NCBI GenBank assembly: GCA_024704765.1
Contig: JAKMXF010000002.1
Coordinates: forward strand, 1-64,000
From: Oopsacas minuta
Lineage: Eukaryota; Porifera; Hexactinellida; Lyssacinosida; Leucopsacidae
Direction of reading: 5' to 3'
Length of the DNA stretch: 64,000 bases
The notes under the pieces were generated by a model, which saw nothing but the letters and a program-made list of their open reading frames with translations, made no database searches and was not told where the DNA came from. Both the position numbers and the translations under genes were made by a program. This document shows positions 32,971-44,313 of the stretch, piece after piece; position 1 is the stretch's first letter, and every line of letters begins with the position of its first letter.

Positions 32971-34267
32971 GTCGGGCCTTTTTTGAAAGAAACGTCATTA
33001 AATACATAAATGGGCTTGCAGCCCAAAGTCGGTACTTTCTGTCCTCTATCATTGCTGAATTGCACTTATATTCTTCTCCGTATCTAGATATGACAAATAT
33101 CATACTTCATACATTTTCCCATATTATGGATTGTTATGATGATTGTAAAAAGTGGGCGACATATTCTTTAAATTTCAATATGGTCGTGCATCCATGGCCC
33201 AATATCCATAATCAGTTGTGAAGCCTTATAAATAGTAGGCTATGGTGGCATTAAGGCAGGTGACTGATATACAGCATATGATAATACACTAAAGTAGTTA
33301 ATGATGGCAACCTAAGGGGCTTGTCAAAGGTTGACTAAATTATGAGGTGAGGACTATATAAAGTGTGTGGCCGTTATATACCTGTCCACGCATGACAGAT
33401 TAAAAATTTTTAAATATACAAGCCTCCTTCCAAGTTGTCGCCTGTGATGGGACTCCCTCACAGAGGCCATGAAGCTGCCTTTGTAAGAGAATTTTCCACA
33501 TTATGTGCAAATAATTGTCGCAATATATTTTAAAATATATTGTGTCGCTAAATGTGTATCATAGACGCATCATATTAAAAGTTATCCTGAGAGTGACCAC
33601 TAATAAATATGTTGATGTACACATGCATACTAATCTATCTTATCATCCTGTTTTCTCTTTACTATTGTTATGGAATTAAAATTATTATTCTATTTGTGTT
33701 TAAGAGGAATAGGATCCCAGCACCTTGACCTTAGTGGAATTTAACTTTAAAACGATTTTAGAGCGCTTCGCTACGGAACGTTACCGCAAGTTCCCGACAC
33801 TTTGTGAGTTTGTGTCGCCCTTTTGGCTCAAATTATAAAAAAATACAATTTTGCTTTAAAAGGGCGACATGAAAATTTTCTCGGCCCATCCTGACTCGAA
33901 TTGAGTAAATATCAATTATAGACTTGCAATTTTCGATTTCGGAATCAGCACGTTTTGTTAGCCATATATATTTACAGCGGTTGAGAGCAAGTATCTACCT
34001 TTATTTGAATTTTAGCATTTAAATTTACAAATAATTACGCAAAGTAATAGTTATGGCGGCCGGACCATCATTGGGTGTTCTTGATTACTGGACACCCACT
34101 TTCTAAGAACATCCTTTGAATTATTTGCCATGCAAGGGTTATTAGACACCCAGTCGTTTTCATAGGCTGCGGTGGCCATGTATTCCTAAATAGTGTTTAA
34201 TCATATTCAGCATTTGTAATTTATCAAGTTTTAATGAATTCTGTCTATATATTGAAAAGTTGATACG
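32971..34267. other. no gene; one perfect hairpin
   Basis: At 33,813-33,869 TGTCGCCCTTTT and AAAAGGGCGACA form a 12-bp perfect stem around a 33-base AT-rich loop. The surrounding sequence (33,720-33,890) is richer in GC than its neighbours. Function unknown. Confidence 0.5.
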
Positions 34268-34330
34268 TATACCGTATTTCCCTGATTATATTGCAACTGA
34301 ATATAACACGTAACCTTGACATTATATATA
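34268..34330. mobile_element. Tigger-family end fragment
   Basis: ACCGTATTTCCCTGATTATA resembles the first 15 bases of the Tigger at 11,908. It is followed by a diverged ATATAACAC repeat rather than the CCGGCGCTTATT repeats, so it is a related but distinct family. Confidence 0.45.
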
Positions 34331-35733
34331 ACAAGCAAGTTTAGGTTTCAAAAGCTTACTACACATGTATAATGCATGTAAAACATTCAACAATGGGGAA
34401 CCTTGATTTTTGGCATTTTAAATAGCGGCGGTCAGCTAATTGCAGGCACTTTCCTCGTGCTGTAAACTCTTCAAATCACATCGATTTCAATTTTAACGCC
34501 ATATTTGTACTCCACATTAAATTTCCAGCATTTTGATGTGTCACTTCACAATATTTGGATAATTTCCCTGGTAACGCTGGAATGTCTCATGAATGTGACA
34601 ACATATCTATCTCAAAATTTGTCCCAGGGGCATCTGGTTGACAAAATCTATTTTTAGAGAGTAAATGCTATTTTCCAAGCTGTTGTTTAATTCTTGAATT
34701 AGTTATATATATAATGAATGGCAAAAAGTGAATAGTGAATTTTAGGAAAAGTTTGGTTTGAATGGTGTGTGAACACATTCCTTTGTGGCTTGGGAAATTT
34801 GTTTCTGTATGTTGAGGCTATGAACCTAAACTTCATGCCTGTAATTCCGCTATAGTCCACTTCCTATTCACAAATAATATAGTTAATTAATGTCAATGAG
34901 AACTTCCCTTATCCTAATGGTACATTTTGATAACTTATTCAGCAGTAATCATTAATTCAATATATGATCATTTTCAAGATTGCGTCATACGCATCTTAGG
35001 TATCTTTTCAAAATGTACTATCAGGGTATGGGAGTTTGAGTATACTATTTGTCAGTAAGATAATTAGCCAGATTAGACCATTGATCGAAGGTTGTCAATT
35101 TATTGATGAATATTGACGAAAATATCATCCATGGCCCCTAATACGTATCCACATCATGAGATATCCTATTCCTATAAGTCATTAATACACGCCTAAGCTC
35201 TATCATATATATTTCTGGAAATATGGTAATACAAAACATTTCTTTTCGGCCTTCTTGGTTTCAATCCTATTCAATAATACAGCCATATATTTAGGAGATC
35301 ATGCGCGCAGATTCAGAAAAATAGGCCTGCGATATGTAACCAGGCTGACTAATATACAGTGACTGTATACTTCAAGATCTATACGTTTTGACTCGAAAAA
35401 AGGTTCGGATTTGTTGAAGAGAAACTTACCAAACATAATATGTTAAAGTGTGCTTGATTTGTTTTGTGCCAACTTCAATTAAGTTTTAGAAGTCAAAGCT
35501 ATCTCGCTAAATAATTGCATTTGAATTTTAAAACAAATGGGACAGTTGGGCAGCATCGCATGTACTAACTGCCAATGGCTAACTGTACAAGGATTTTGCC
35601 TATTTCTGTTGCTCTGTACAAACGTACCAGGATTTAGTAGATTGGTACATAAATTTTAGTTGAGATAAACTTACTGATTATGAGTCCAATAACCTAAACT
35701 CCTTAAGTATGTACATTATGTTGTTTGGTGCTA
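34331..35733. other. no gene recognised
   Basis: AT-rich sequence without recognised coding, RNA or repeat features. Confidence 0.4.
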
Positions 35734-35979
35734 GGACACCTTGCCGAAAGACATGTTGCCGAAAGGATTTCATGCCGAAAATGTGACTAGGGGGGTAACA
35801 GAAGAATCTTTTTGATATCAAAAGGTCAATAAAATTGTTTTGTTTATTCCATCTCATTCAACTCTTTCAGCTTATTGATATTCTTAGTTTTTATATTTTC
35901 GACATGATATCCTTTCGGCAAAAGATGTCTTCAGCATAATGTCCTTCAATTAGATGTCTTTCGGCAATGTGGGCGGACA
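35734..35979. mobile_element. MITE with iterated TGCCGAAAG motifs
   Basis: The left part carries TTGCCGAAAGACAT, TTGCCGAAAGGAT and ATGCCGAAAAT; the right part carries their inverses (CCTTTCGGCAAAAGATGTCT, TGTCTTTCGGCAATGTGGG). The outer bases GGACACC/GGCGGACAC are roughly inverted. A long imperfect hairpin without coding capacity. Confidence 0.6.
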
Positions 35980-36084
35980 CGATGTTGTTTAAATCAACAG
36001 TTCCTATTGAAGTGTAGAGGGATTTCCTCTACAGTCTATATAATTACATGTATCTCCTTTCCAAATTCTTTCAGTGTGTATTGA

Positions 36085-36410
36085 CCTTCTGAACTCGCGA
36101 GTACAGCAAGCGAGAGGAAATTTGTAGGTGGTAAGGTTCTGGCCAACGGAAAGGGTAAAAAGACCTCCATACAGGGATATAACACGAATATATTCGCACT
36201 TTGCAGGTATGAAATAGGTAACATTTTTGAATATTCGCAAGAAAGTTTGTATTTATTATTAAAACTCTATTGAAAAAATTCAAAATGTCTGACCTGTATT
36301 TGGTCAAAGAGAGACAATATTTTGTGAGCACATGCCTCAGATTTTTCCCCCTGTCCACACTCTCGACGCTACTGCGTGTAAGTACGAGTCGCAAGGAGAG
36401 GGATTCACTT
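36085..36410 (-). repeat. dispersed repeat, copy 1
   Basis: On the minus strand this shares ordered blocks with 55,140-55,395: CTTACACGCA-CAGC/GTCGAGAGTGTG, CAGGGGG, AAATATTGTCT, CCAAATACAG, TATCCCT-TATGGAG and TTGGCCAGAACC. Copy 1 has about 80 extra bases in the middle. Class unknown. Confidence 0.7.
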
Positions 36411-37418
36411 GAGATGGTGGAGTGATGATATTCGCCACCAGGGACGCGCTGTTGCAGGTCACATTTCCATTATCTGGGTTCATAATGATAGGAACCTGAA
36501 TAACCTCGGGCAGAGGTCCCTTCAAGGTTTGATAATTTGCCGTTGAGCGCTTTCGATTGGTAGAAAAGTGTTACGTCGTGAATAGCTAAGAATTAGTGAG
36601 AAGAGTGCAAGAGTTAGAATACAGTATTGATTGATCTCATATAAGGCATATTTGTAGAAATGCTCTTTTTTTGCTATAGGATTGAATAGAAGTGCCTTTT
36701 ACTCAATATACTAAAGCCAGCAAGGTGGTACTGAAGTGTCCGTTGGTTGTGACGATGGTAGAATGTTCATCAATATCACTTGCAAAAAATGTCTGGCAAT
36801 TCGGGTAGATGTCCGATTTCAATTGTTAGCAAGACAGGTATTGACCTGAATTGACCAGATATCCTCTCGAAGACAGCAGTAGTTGATCCACATGAGTTAC
36901 ATTTAATAGGAACGAGAAATCGGTTAACAGATGATTACAGGTTAGTAATAATGCCTCCTATATTGCTAATCTTGCAAGCTGTTTCAAAGTCATTGGTGTA
37001 TTGGTGGCATTGGAAGATAGGAAATATTTATCGTTACACAAATGTTCTGTTCATAAATCTTTGATGATGTTACCCTCTGATCAAAAGAAATGGGAAGAAA
37101 ATATTTATCCAGTGGAATCATAAATAACTTTTAGCCCAATATTAATGGGTGTATATTCTCGATCTTTCTCAAATTCCCAATCATCAGCCAATTGGAATTT
37201 AGCTCCAATATGTGTTCTTCCAAATAACTTCAGTGAGTCTATGATGGCTGCTATAATCGAACTAAAAATAGCCAGCATATTGTCGCTAGAACAGGTGTTA
37301 GATTGCACGATTTTGTTATACTCTCCTCCACTTTAGGGTATGGAATAACTTCTGAACATTTTGTATAGCTGGTTCTGGTATTTTTATGATCTCATAAACT
37401 TCCTCTGTTGGAATATTA
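36411..37418. other. no gene recognised
   Basis: Short frames on both strands, none recognised. Confidence 0.35.
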
Positions 37419-38280
37419 CTTAGGGCATTCAAAAAGTTTCAATCTTGGTTTAATATCTTGAAAATACAACAAATTACAAATCAAATTTCTACATAAAATG
37501 TTCGAAACACTCACCCTCTACATCAATTCATAGTTGTAGCCTTTCAACCCAATTTGAAAATGTTTTTAATACTCGTCCATGTCCACTGAATTCAGGTAGT
37601 GGTAATCCCGTTTCCTAACACTTGTCGGGTATGAAACAGCCGTCCTCCGAGATTTTTTTTCCAGTTCAGGAAATAGTCAGAAATCACCAGGTGATAGATC
37701 TGGGGAATACGAAGGATGTTCCATCGTTTCAAACCCGATATCCTGAATAGCTTTCCTATCGTATTTTGAAACATGAGGCATGGCATTGTCGTGGAGAAGT
37801 TTGATTCCTCGAGTTACTGTAGGCGGATGTCGTGTTTTATAGACTTTCTCGAATTCTCTTAGGCATTTATCTGCGTAAAATTCTCCATTGAATCGTTCTC
37901 CTTTAGGCACAGGTATTTGAGCCACTGGCCATACGCATCAAAAATATGCTGTATAGAACCTTATCGTCTCGAAAGTCCGGACGTGCATTTTCGGATAGAT
38001 AAGAACCTTTTGGGAGCCACGATTTGGTTTGTTCCTTACGCACAGGTTCAGAAAATTTAATCCAAGTTTCGTCACCAGTTACGATTTCATAAAAGCTTCG
38101 AGAATCACAATCTCTATGATCTTTAAGCAATATTTTCGAGCACATGAAACCCTCTTCTCTTTTTGCCCCTTAGTGAAGATTTTTGGTATCCATGAAGTAT
38201 AGTATATAATATTTTCGGTCACCTCCACTGTGCTTTCATCAGTATCCGCCGCCAAAGATGCATTCATGTCAGCAAAAGTA
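37419..38280 (-). mobile_element. mariner B, 5'-truncated
   Basis: One end is clear: CTTAGGGCATTCAAAAAGTT after TA at 37,417-37,418, the same family as mariner A. The other end is not visible near 38,280, where similarity stops, so the copy is truncated. Confidence 0.8.
37580..38240 (-). pseudogene. mariner transposase (DD34D), truncated
   Basis: The C-terminal two thirds of a mariner transposase on the minus strand in three frames. Catalytic residues: first Asp in 'TGDETWIKF' (near 38,075), second in 'LHDNAMPHVSK' (near 37,780), third in 'SPDLSPGDF' (37,680-37,690), giving 34 residues between the last two. The typical 'NGEFYADKCL' segment is present (near 37,875). The N-terminal HTH domains are missing and there are at least three frame breaks. 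Confidence 0.88.
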
Positions 38281-39488
38281 TAGTAAAATACATATATTTA
38301 TATATTTGTTGCATCCTATGGACATAAACGTAAATTATATATGGTACGGATCATTCGTAGCAGTTTAAGCTTGGAAGTGCCGCTAGTGGTAGCATAAAAG
38401 ATGAAATAATTAGAATCTGGAGATAGATATTGTAATTATACTTACGTATATTCGATAAATGATTGGGGATATTTTGAACATACTCTTACATTGATTGGAA
38501 AGTTTTGAGATATTTCCATAAGTGCAGAACCATAAAGGGATTGGTGAGAGTCAGTACATCGATGAGGAAACCCCCAACTATTCAATCCATAAATGGGTTT
38601 TGTTAATAAATAAAGAGGCCTAGAATCTCTCCGATTGCTCTCTTTGATCAATGTAGAATAATGTGAAAATTCGTCAGAAACAATCTTGTGAGATAATTCA
38701 AAATCAACATCGCAAAGTTGTAACCTGTTTAAAGAATTATGTAAGTATGAGGAGAAAACATGCTATTTCAAAGCATAACTACAAAACAGAATTTAGTGAA
38801 TATACACTCTCAGAAGTAGAAAATACCCTAATGCAATAACACAGCTGGACCCTATATAAAAGCAGAATTTTACTTTCAAACTAAGTAAATACTTTATAAC
38901 AATTGAAAAATCACTATCAAATGCCTGGTTCGAATAAGATCTCGGGCCCGGTAACTGTATTAACTGGATGCGTGTGTTGCTCGATCTGCACAGCTACATT
39001 TGGCCTGTTTCATATACTAACGTGTCCCATACCATGGCCTTAGTCACACTGTTAGATTCAAATGATACTATATGTATGTAGCGCTATTAATTGAGAATAT
39101 GGTTATGCGATGGACCTATGGAGAGAACTAACCAGGGCCAGGGAAGGACAACCACGGTTTGATTTTGTTCACCACACTTGCTACCATGCTAACATCGCGA
39201 AAAGTTGAGATAATATACATATAAATCAGAAAATGCGTCAATAATCTATTTTGGTGGAGATTTCAAATATATAGGGCGTAAATTGATTCTACATTGCTAA
39301 TGTGAAATGTACAAGGAATATAAGGCAATGTGGTGCTATCAGTGGATGTACACTGAATTTCAAATACGTGCAGTATTTCCCTGAATAAGAGCCTAAGCCT
39401 AGAAAACGGCTCCAATAATTGAGAATAGAAATTCTCGCCACACACTAGATAAATATTTGGGTGAGGCTATTGTCAAAGAAGGTAACAT
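38281..39488. other. no gene; one Tigger-like end
   Basis: Around 39,369 CAGTATTTCCCTGAATAAG resembles the Tigger end at 11,908 but no element follows. Otherwise nothing recognised. Confidence 0.4.
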
Positions 39489-39501
39489 GCGAAGTGGCAT
39501 C

Positions 39502-39640
39502 TGTATATTTTGATCGAATTTTTTGTAGAACTTAGATCAAATTTTCTTATGTCGAGCTTTGATCGAATGATGAAAAAGGCAAATTTTGATCCAAGTTATA
39601 CCAAAATGTCTTCAGTCGAACTTTGATCGAAAAAATGAGT
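39502..39640. repeat. iterated TTTGATCGAA motifs, left MULE 2 arm
   Basis: Four GAWCTTTGATCGAA-like words at about 15-50 bp spacing, mirrored in the right arm at 42,290-42,505. Likely transposase-binding sites; the palindromic core is TGATCA/TCGATC-like. Confidence 0.7.
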
Positions 39641-40309
39641 ACTTGTATTTACCACATAAATATCACGAGTTATATATTTTAGTTAACTAACGTAAGAATT
39701 CTTTTTATCAATTCGAGAACTAGTTTACATGCAAAATATCTGTGGCTGAAATCAGTCCAATAGAAGTTACGTCACCGAAATTATTGATTGAACGACTAAT
39801 ACGATCTAATGTGTACTATTTTGATCTGAAATCATCACTTTGAACTCATTGTTAGATTATTCCGATCGCAAATTAGCGTTAGATTCAATGTGTGTGTCTC
39901 ATCTTTAAACATCATTCCATAGGCTTAGATGTTCAGCTATATTTTTTGCAGTTTTTACTGTGCCGACTATACTTTAATATGAGGCTCTGTATTGATCTCA
40001 GTGCTTATTTGTTTTGTATTTTTTGTCTCTTGTTTGCGTTTCCGTTTTCGTTCTCCAGGCCACACTGTTTACGATTAAGAACTGAAAATTATCAAAGTGT
40101 TCAGTGTGAGTCTGTGCGACCTATAGATTTGTACCTTGGTATACGGTTTTGATCTGACATGATTGCCACTTCTGTGCTACTTTTAATTTACCATTAAAAT
40201 TGTATTAACATCTAGAAATTCCAATGGTTCTGATTTCATAAACTGTATTGTCTTTGAATATTTTATGCATCGCTCTTATTCATCTCAATCAATGGAATAT
40301 AGTGTTATT

Positions 40310-41894
40310 GAAGGTAAACAAATAGGTTCTGTTAACTATGAATGTCAATGCTGTCGATATATTCGGTCCTCCTCGTCTTCAACATCCATTTAATTGAGGT
40401 GTACCCTTGTGGAGGTGCAAAGAAATTGAATGTCATGGTACAGGGCGAATTGATCTCACAACTAATCTTTTTTACCGAAAAAAGATCATAATCACAATGA
40501 AGTCGCCTACGAATCCAGTGTAATAGTTCTGAATAATAGAATCAAACGTGCTGCAGAATCGTCAACAGGAAATCTAAGGGAAATCTTTGATGGTGTGACT
40601 TCTACGGATCAAGCAGGTGCATTAGTGAGTTATCGCAGTGTTCGAAATACGATGGTTAAAAGAAGAAAACTTGAATTACCAGGGAATCCTCTAACGCCTG
40701 AACAATTTGAAGTAATGATCAAACAAACACGATTAGCCCCACTTTTTCCGAACAATGATAATCTAATCAGAAGGCTTTGCAGCTGTATTCTGGTCTTATC
40801 TTATGTTTGAACCTCTGAAAAATACTGATGCAATCAATTTTGATGCAACATTTTTTGTTGTCCACAAATTAATTTACCAGTTGTTCACTATTTTCCTACA
40901 AGGTCATCATGCTTTGCCAGCCGTACATATTTTAATGTCAAAAAATCAGAATCTCTCTATGGTGCTGTTCTGCCAAAGGTAGCAGAATTTATGCCTGATT
41001 TCAAACCAAAATTAGCTGTAGGTGACTATGAAAGGGCATCAAGAAATTCATTTCGCACAGCTTTCAATTCGATAGAAGTATCAGGATGCCTGTTTCATTT
41101 TTCGAGAGTTATTTGGAAAAGGCTAACAAAGCTACATCTCACTTCTTCGTAAACAAAGAACTCTGAGTTTAATGGATGGGTTAGGTCTGTTATGGTACTT
41201 CCCATGTTACCTGAAGAAGAAATTCTACCAGTCTATAGATTGTTATCTGGAGTTAATCTACAAAATATGAATGATCATGTGATTAATAATCTTCAAAGGC
41301 TCAAGAGTTACATAAAGAGAGAATGGATTAACAGAAATGATTTATCAATATCCCATCCTATTCAAACAACTAATAACTGTTCTGAAGTATATCATCGGGT
41401 TTAAAGTCTCTCATCCGTGTAAAAAAGCCTAACCTATGGGCATTTATGGAATGTCTCGAAAAGACACTGAAAATATATGATCTTGAATACCAGAGAATGA
41501 AGAATAGCCTAGAAATTGGCGAGCGAAGTGCAAAGGATATAAATAATGAGAAAATTAGAAACAAATGTAAAGAAAAACTTCAAAGAAAAGAATGCACATC
41601 ACTAGAATATATATTAAAGAAATTTCAAATACTATTCGTAATCCGTAATTTCGACTTATTCGGGATCTACGGAATTGGAAGAAAGTATAGATGAAACTTC
41701 TGATAGTTCAAGCGATGAAAAATCAATAGTGAAGAACTGTGTATCATTTGTTTGAACAGTAGAGATTTAACGTTTGTCTTCATACCTTGTGGACATGCTA
41801 GTGTATGCGGAAATTGTGAACTGAATTTACGCTCGGTGATAGATGCCCAGTCTGTCGTTCTATTATAATGAGCAAGATGCAGATTTTCCAATAA
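40310..41894 (+). pseudogene. FLYWCH-MULE-RING transposase, broken copy 2
   Basis: An N-terminal FLYWCH finger ('LWRCKEIECHGTGRIDL', 40,400-40,460) is followed by 'RKLELPGNPLTPEQFEVM' (40,595-40,810) and a MULE core: 'LIYQLFTIF' with 'AVHILMSKNQN' (40,870-40,960), catalytic Asp in 'LAVGDYERASRNSF' (near 41,020), the CxxH box 'GCLFHFSRVIWKRL' (near 41,085) and the late segment 'QTTNNCSEVYHRV' (near 41,365). A helical stretch (41,446-41,694) and an acidic serine-rich linker lead to a C3HC4 RING (41,725-41,894: CIIC, PCGH, C-G-N-C, CPVC) ending 'KMQIFQ' and stop. About six frame breaks. Same order of domains as the copy at 4.1-7.1 kb. Confidence 0.88.
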
Positions 41895-42094
41895 CGAAGT
41901 CAATCCAACGTTTGACATGTCAGTTTTAACTGGACATTAGAATTAGGTTACTGTGATAATATATTGTAGTTTAGTGATGGTATATTATCTAAAGTTAGAT
42001 AGCGAATATTACTTTATAGTTACATTACCCATATGCTATTAGAATGTAGAAGTAGTATATGCGCCATATGTGTTCTATCATAAGTTGTTTAATA

Positions 42095-42515
42095 CTTCTT
42101 TCAGTGAAGACTCATTACGTACAACACATATTAGTTGTTCAATCAATAATTTTTGGTGACGTAACTTTTATTGGGCTGATTTCTGCCACAGATATTTTGC
42201 ATGTAACACTAGTTCCCGAATTGATAAAAGAAATCTCAGGTTAGTTAACCAAATTATATAGCTCGTGATATTTATGTGATAAATACAAGTTCTCATTTTT
42301 CGATTAAACTTCTCATTTTTCGATCAAAGTTCTACATATTTTCATAAAAGTTCTACATTTTTCGATCAAAAGTTCTCATTATTCAATCAAAGTTCGACTG
42401 AAGACATTTTAGTATAACTTTGATCAAAATTTGCCTTTTTCATCATTCGATCAAAGTTCGACATAAGAAAATTTGATCTAAGTTCTACAAAAATTCGATC
42501 AAAATATACAAATGC
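42095..42515. repeat. right terminal inverted repeat of MULE 2
   Basis: Inverse of 39,497-39,810, with local expansion of the GATCAAAGTTC unit at 42,290-42,400. A diverged relative of its inner part lies at 62,680-62,900. Confidence 0.8.
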
Positions 42516-42523
42516 GTGAAGTG

Positions 42524-43550
42524 CATGTTTTTGTTAGAATTTTAAGGCTGTCATCAGTAAATTCGCTCATATGTAACAAATTCGAATCAATTTCTTAGCT
42601 CACTGTAACAAGTTCGAATCGGTTTCGAGCTCACTGTTTCAATTAAGAATCTATTTTGAGCTTACTAAAACATGGGTGTATGAATCTCTTTTGAACCACA
42701 AATGTTTTAGTCTTGACAATTCCAATAGAATATGAAATTGTACTTAAATTCATTTGTCACAAAGAAATTCGTGAAAGATTCTCATATATTTGAGTATGAT
42801 TATGGGCGAAAATGAACTTGGAATAGTCAAGAATTTCAAAATATACTCCACCACAAATTGCGGGCCAATACATCTCAAATCCAGACATGTAAGTTTATTT
42901 ATTGAACTCAAATTCAGAAATCGAAGAGTATATATTGAATTACTGCGTAAGAAGAAAATATATGGTATGAAGAAAACAAACGAAATAATCGAAAGGAAGG
43001 AATGAATGGTATGGATCAATTTATAAATATTTGGAACCTATCTTCTAAGACCGAACGGCAGACTGGACAAGGCTGTGCCAACTCTTCAATCCTTTAGCTA
43101 CAACTAACGTAAAAGTTAGCATGTCTACGAAGCATAAACAAGCATGTAGTAGTACCGATTATGAGGCAGAAAACGCATTACTTTCAGCACTATCATTTGT
43201 CTGTTGCTCTTCTTCAGACTGTTTGGAATCATTCTAGATGAATTCAATAGTTGATTTGAGGTTACCAAATGTATATCCGATTGATGGTACAAACTCACAA
43301 CCAACGGTGAAAATACGTCATCTGATAATCTTGGTTGTAAAGATTTTTCCGTTCATCATTCTCAACGTGTACTGATTTCTTGACCTACATACAGTTAGAG
43401 GACAAAGGTATTCGACCACTTATCGTATTTATTACTAAGTATATCAAACTAACTCTAATTACATTAAGCACCAATAATTATTAGTTATAAACAGAAAATG
43501 AACAAGATTCATTTATGTAGATTGACGAATATCGATGTATAAGAATATCC
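42524..43550. other. no gene recognised
   Basis: A short tandem pattern of GAGCTCACTGT/AACAAGTTCGAATC lies at 42,555-42,645. No coding family recognised. Confidence 0.4.
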
Positions 43551-43552
43551 TA

Positions 43553-43690
43553 CAGGGTGTAACAAATGTATTGTCGTTTAATACAATGAATCAAACGTAA
43601 GCAAAATACAACAATCATTACATTATTACTTCCCAATATAGCCTCCTTGTCTTTCTAATACGAGTCTAAAAGAACGGTTATGAAGTGAAT
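43553..43690. mobile_element. solo end of DD37E Tc1-like element
   Basis: Starts after TA with CAGGGTGTAACAAATGTATT and matches the first about 130 bases of the element at 44,314, then similarity stops abruptly after CTTTCTAATACGAGT. A deleted or abortive copy of the same family, same orientation, 760 bp upstream. Confidence 0.8.
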
Positions 43691-43709
43691 TGAAGCAACT
43701 ATATGCATT

Positions 43710-43805
43710 AGGACCCCGTAAATACGAACACGGCCAATGCGAATTTCCTGATAGGGCGAACAAATTTTGACCGGATGGTGGTTTTCCTATTACCAAGTTC
43801 CACTG
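43710..43805. mobile_element. pogo-type MITE fragment
   Basis: Ends in CCAAGTTCCACTG followed by TA; on the other strand CAGTGGAACTTGG. The interior words AATACGAACACGGCCAATGC match the fragment at 32.36 kb. Confidence 0.5.
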
Positions 43806-44313
43806 TACTCATTATAATTGGACTACCTTTTCAATGTCTCATATCCAAGCAGTATTGAGTGAAATGTATGATTTTGACAGAGTTGTAATTTTAATTGAAT
43901 TTACAGAAATTGGTTAGTCGCCTATCGCAAATCGTTTGAATAGGATTTTGGGTGGTTCTTACACAAAGCTATCAAGTATCAAAATATTATGTTACAATAC
44001 CTTCCTAAGCCTCTAGACTATAAGTTTATGCACTAAATTGCCAGTTTTGATTTGTTCGATTCATGTAATTTCTGAACTGGGTTCACAATCTAAGTTTTCA
44101 GCTTGGAAATTTCAAAGCAATATTTTATAATTTACAGATTTCGAAAATTATGACAAAACATAAATGTTTGTATCCATTCACAAAGTATTATCTATATCTT
44201 TGCTAACAAACATCGTTACCTATTTATAAAATGTTTGTAACTCCGTTTTATCATACAGTCGAACTTATCTATAACGCTCACCAAAGAGATTGCCCAAAAG
44301 TGGCCTTTACATA

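Larger units (their letters stand above)
39497..42515 (+). mobile_element. MULE element 2 with long terminal inverted repeats
   Basis: Outer ends GCATCTGTATATTTTGATCG and CGATCAAAATATACAAATGC are inverted. The arms extend about 300 bp on the left (to about 39,810) and 420 bp on the right (from about 42,095); the right arm has an extra 100 bp of tandem GAACTTTGATCGAAAAA-like units. Adjacent 8-mers GCGAAGTG (39,489-39,496) and GTGAAGTG (42,516-42,523) differ at one base and may be the target duplication. About 3.02 kb. Confidence 0.85.

Noticed and set aside
36004-36525. Overlapping minus-strand frames
   Set aside because: They fall in the dispersed repeat shared with 55 kb; overlapping frames in three registers have no coding signature.
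42750-43019. 89-codon minus-strand frame
   Set aside because: Hydrophobic low-complexity translation of AT-rich DNA with an equally long frame on the other strand.
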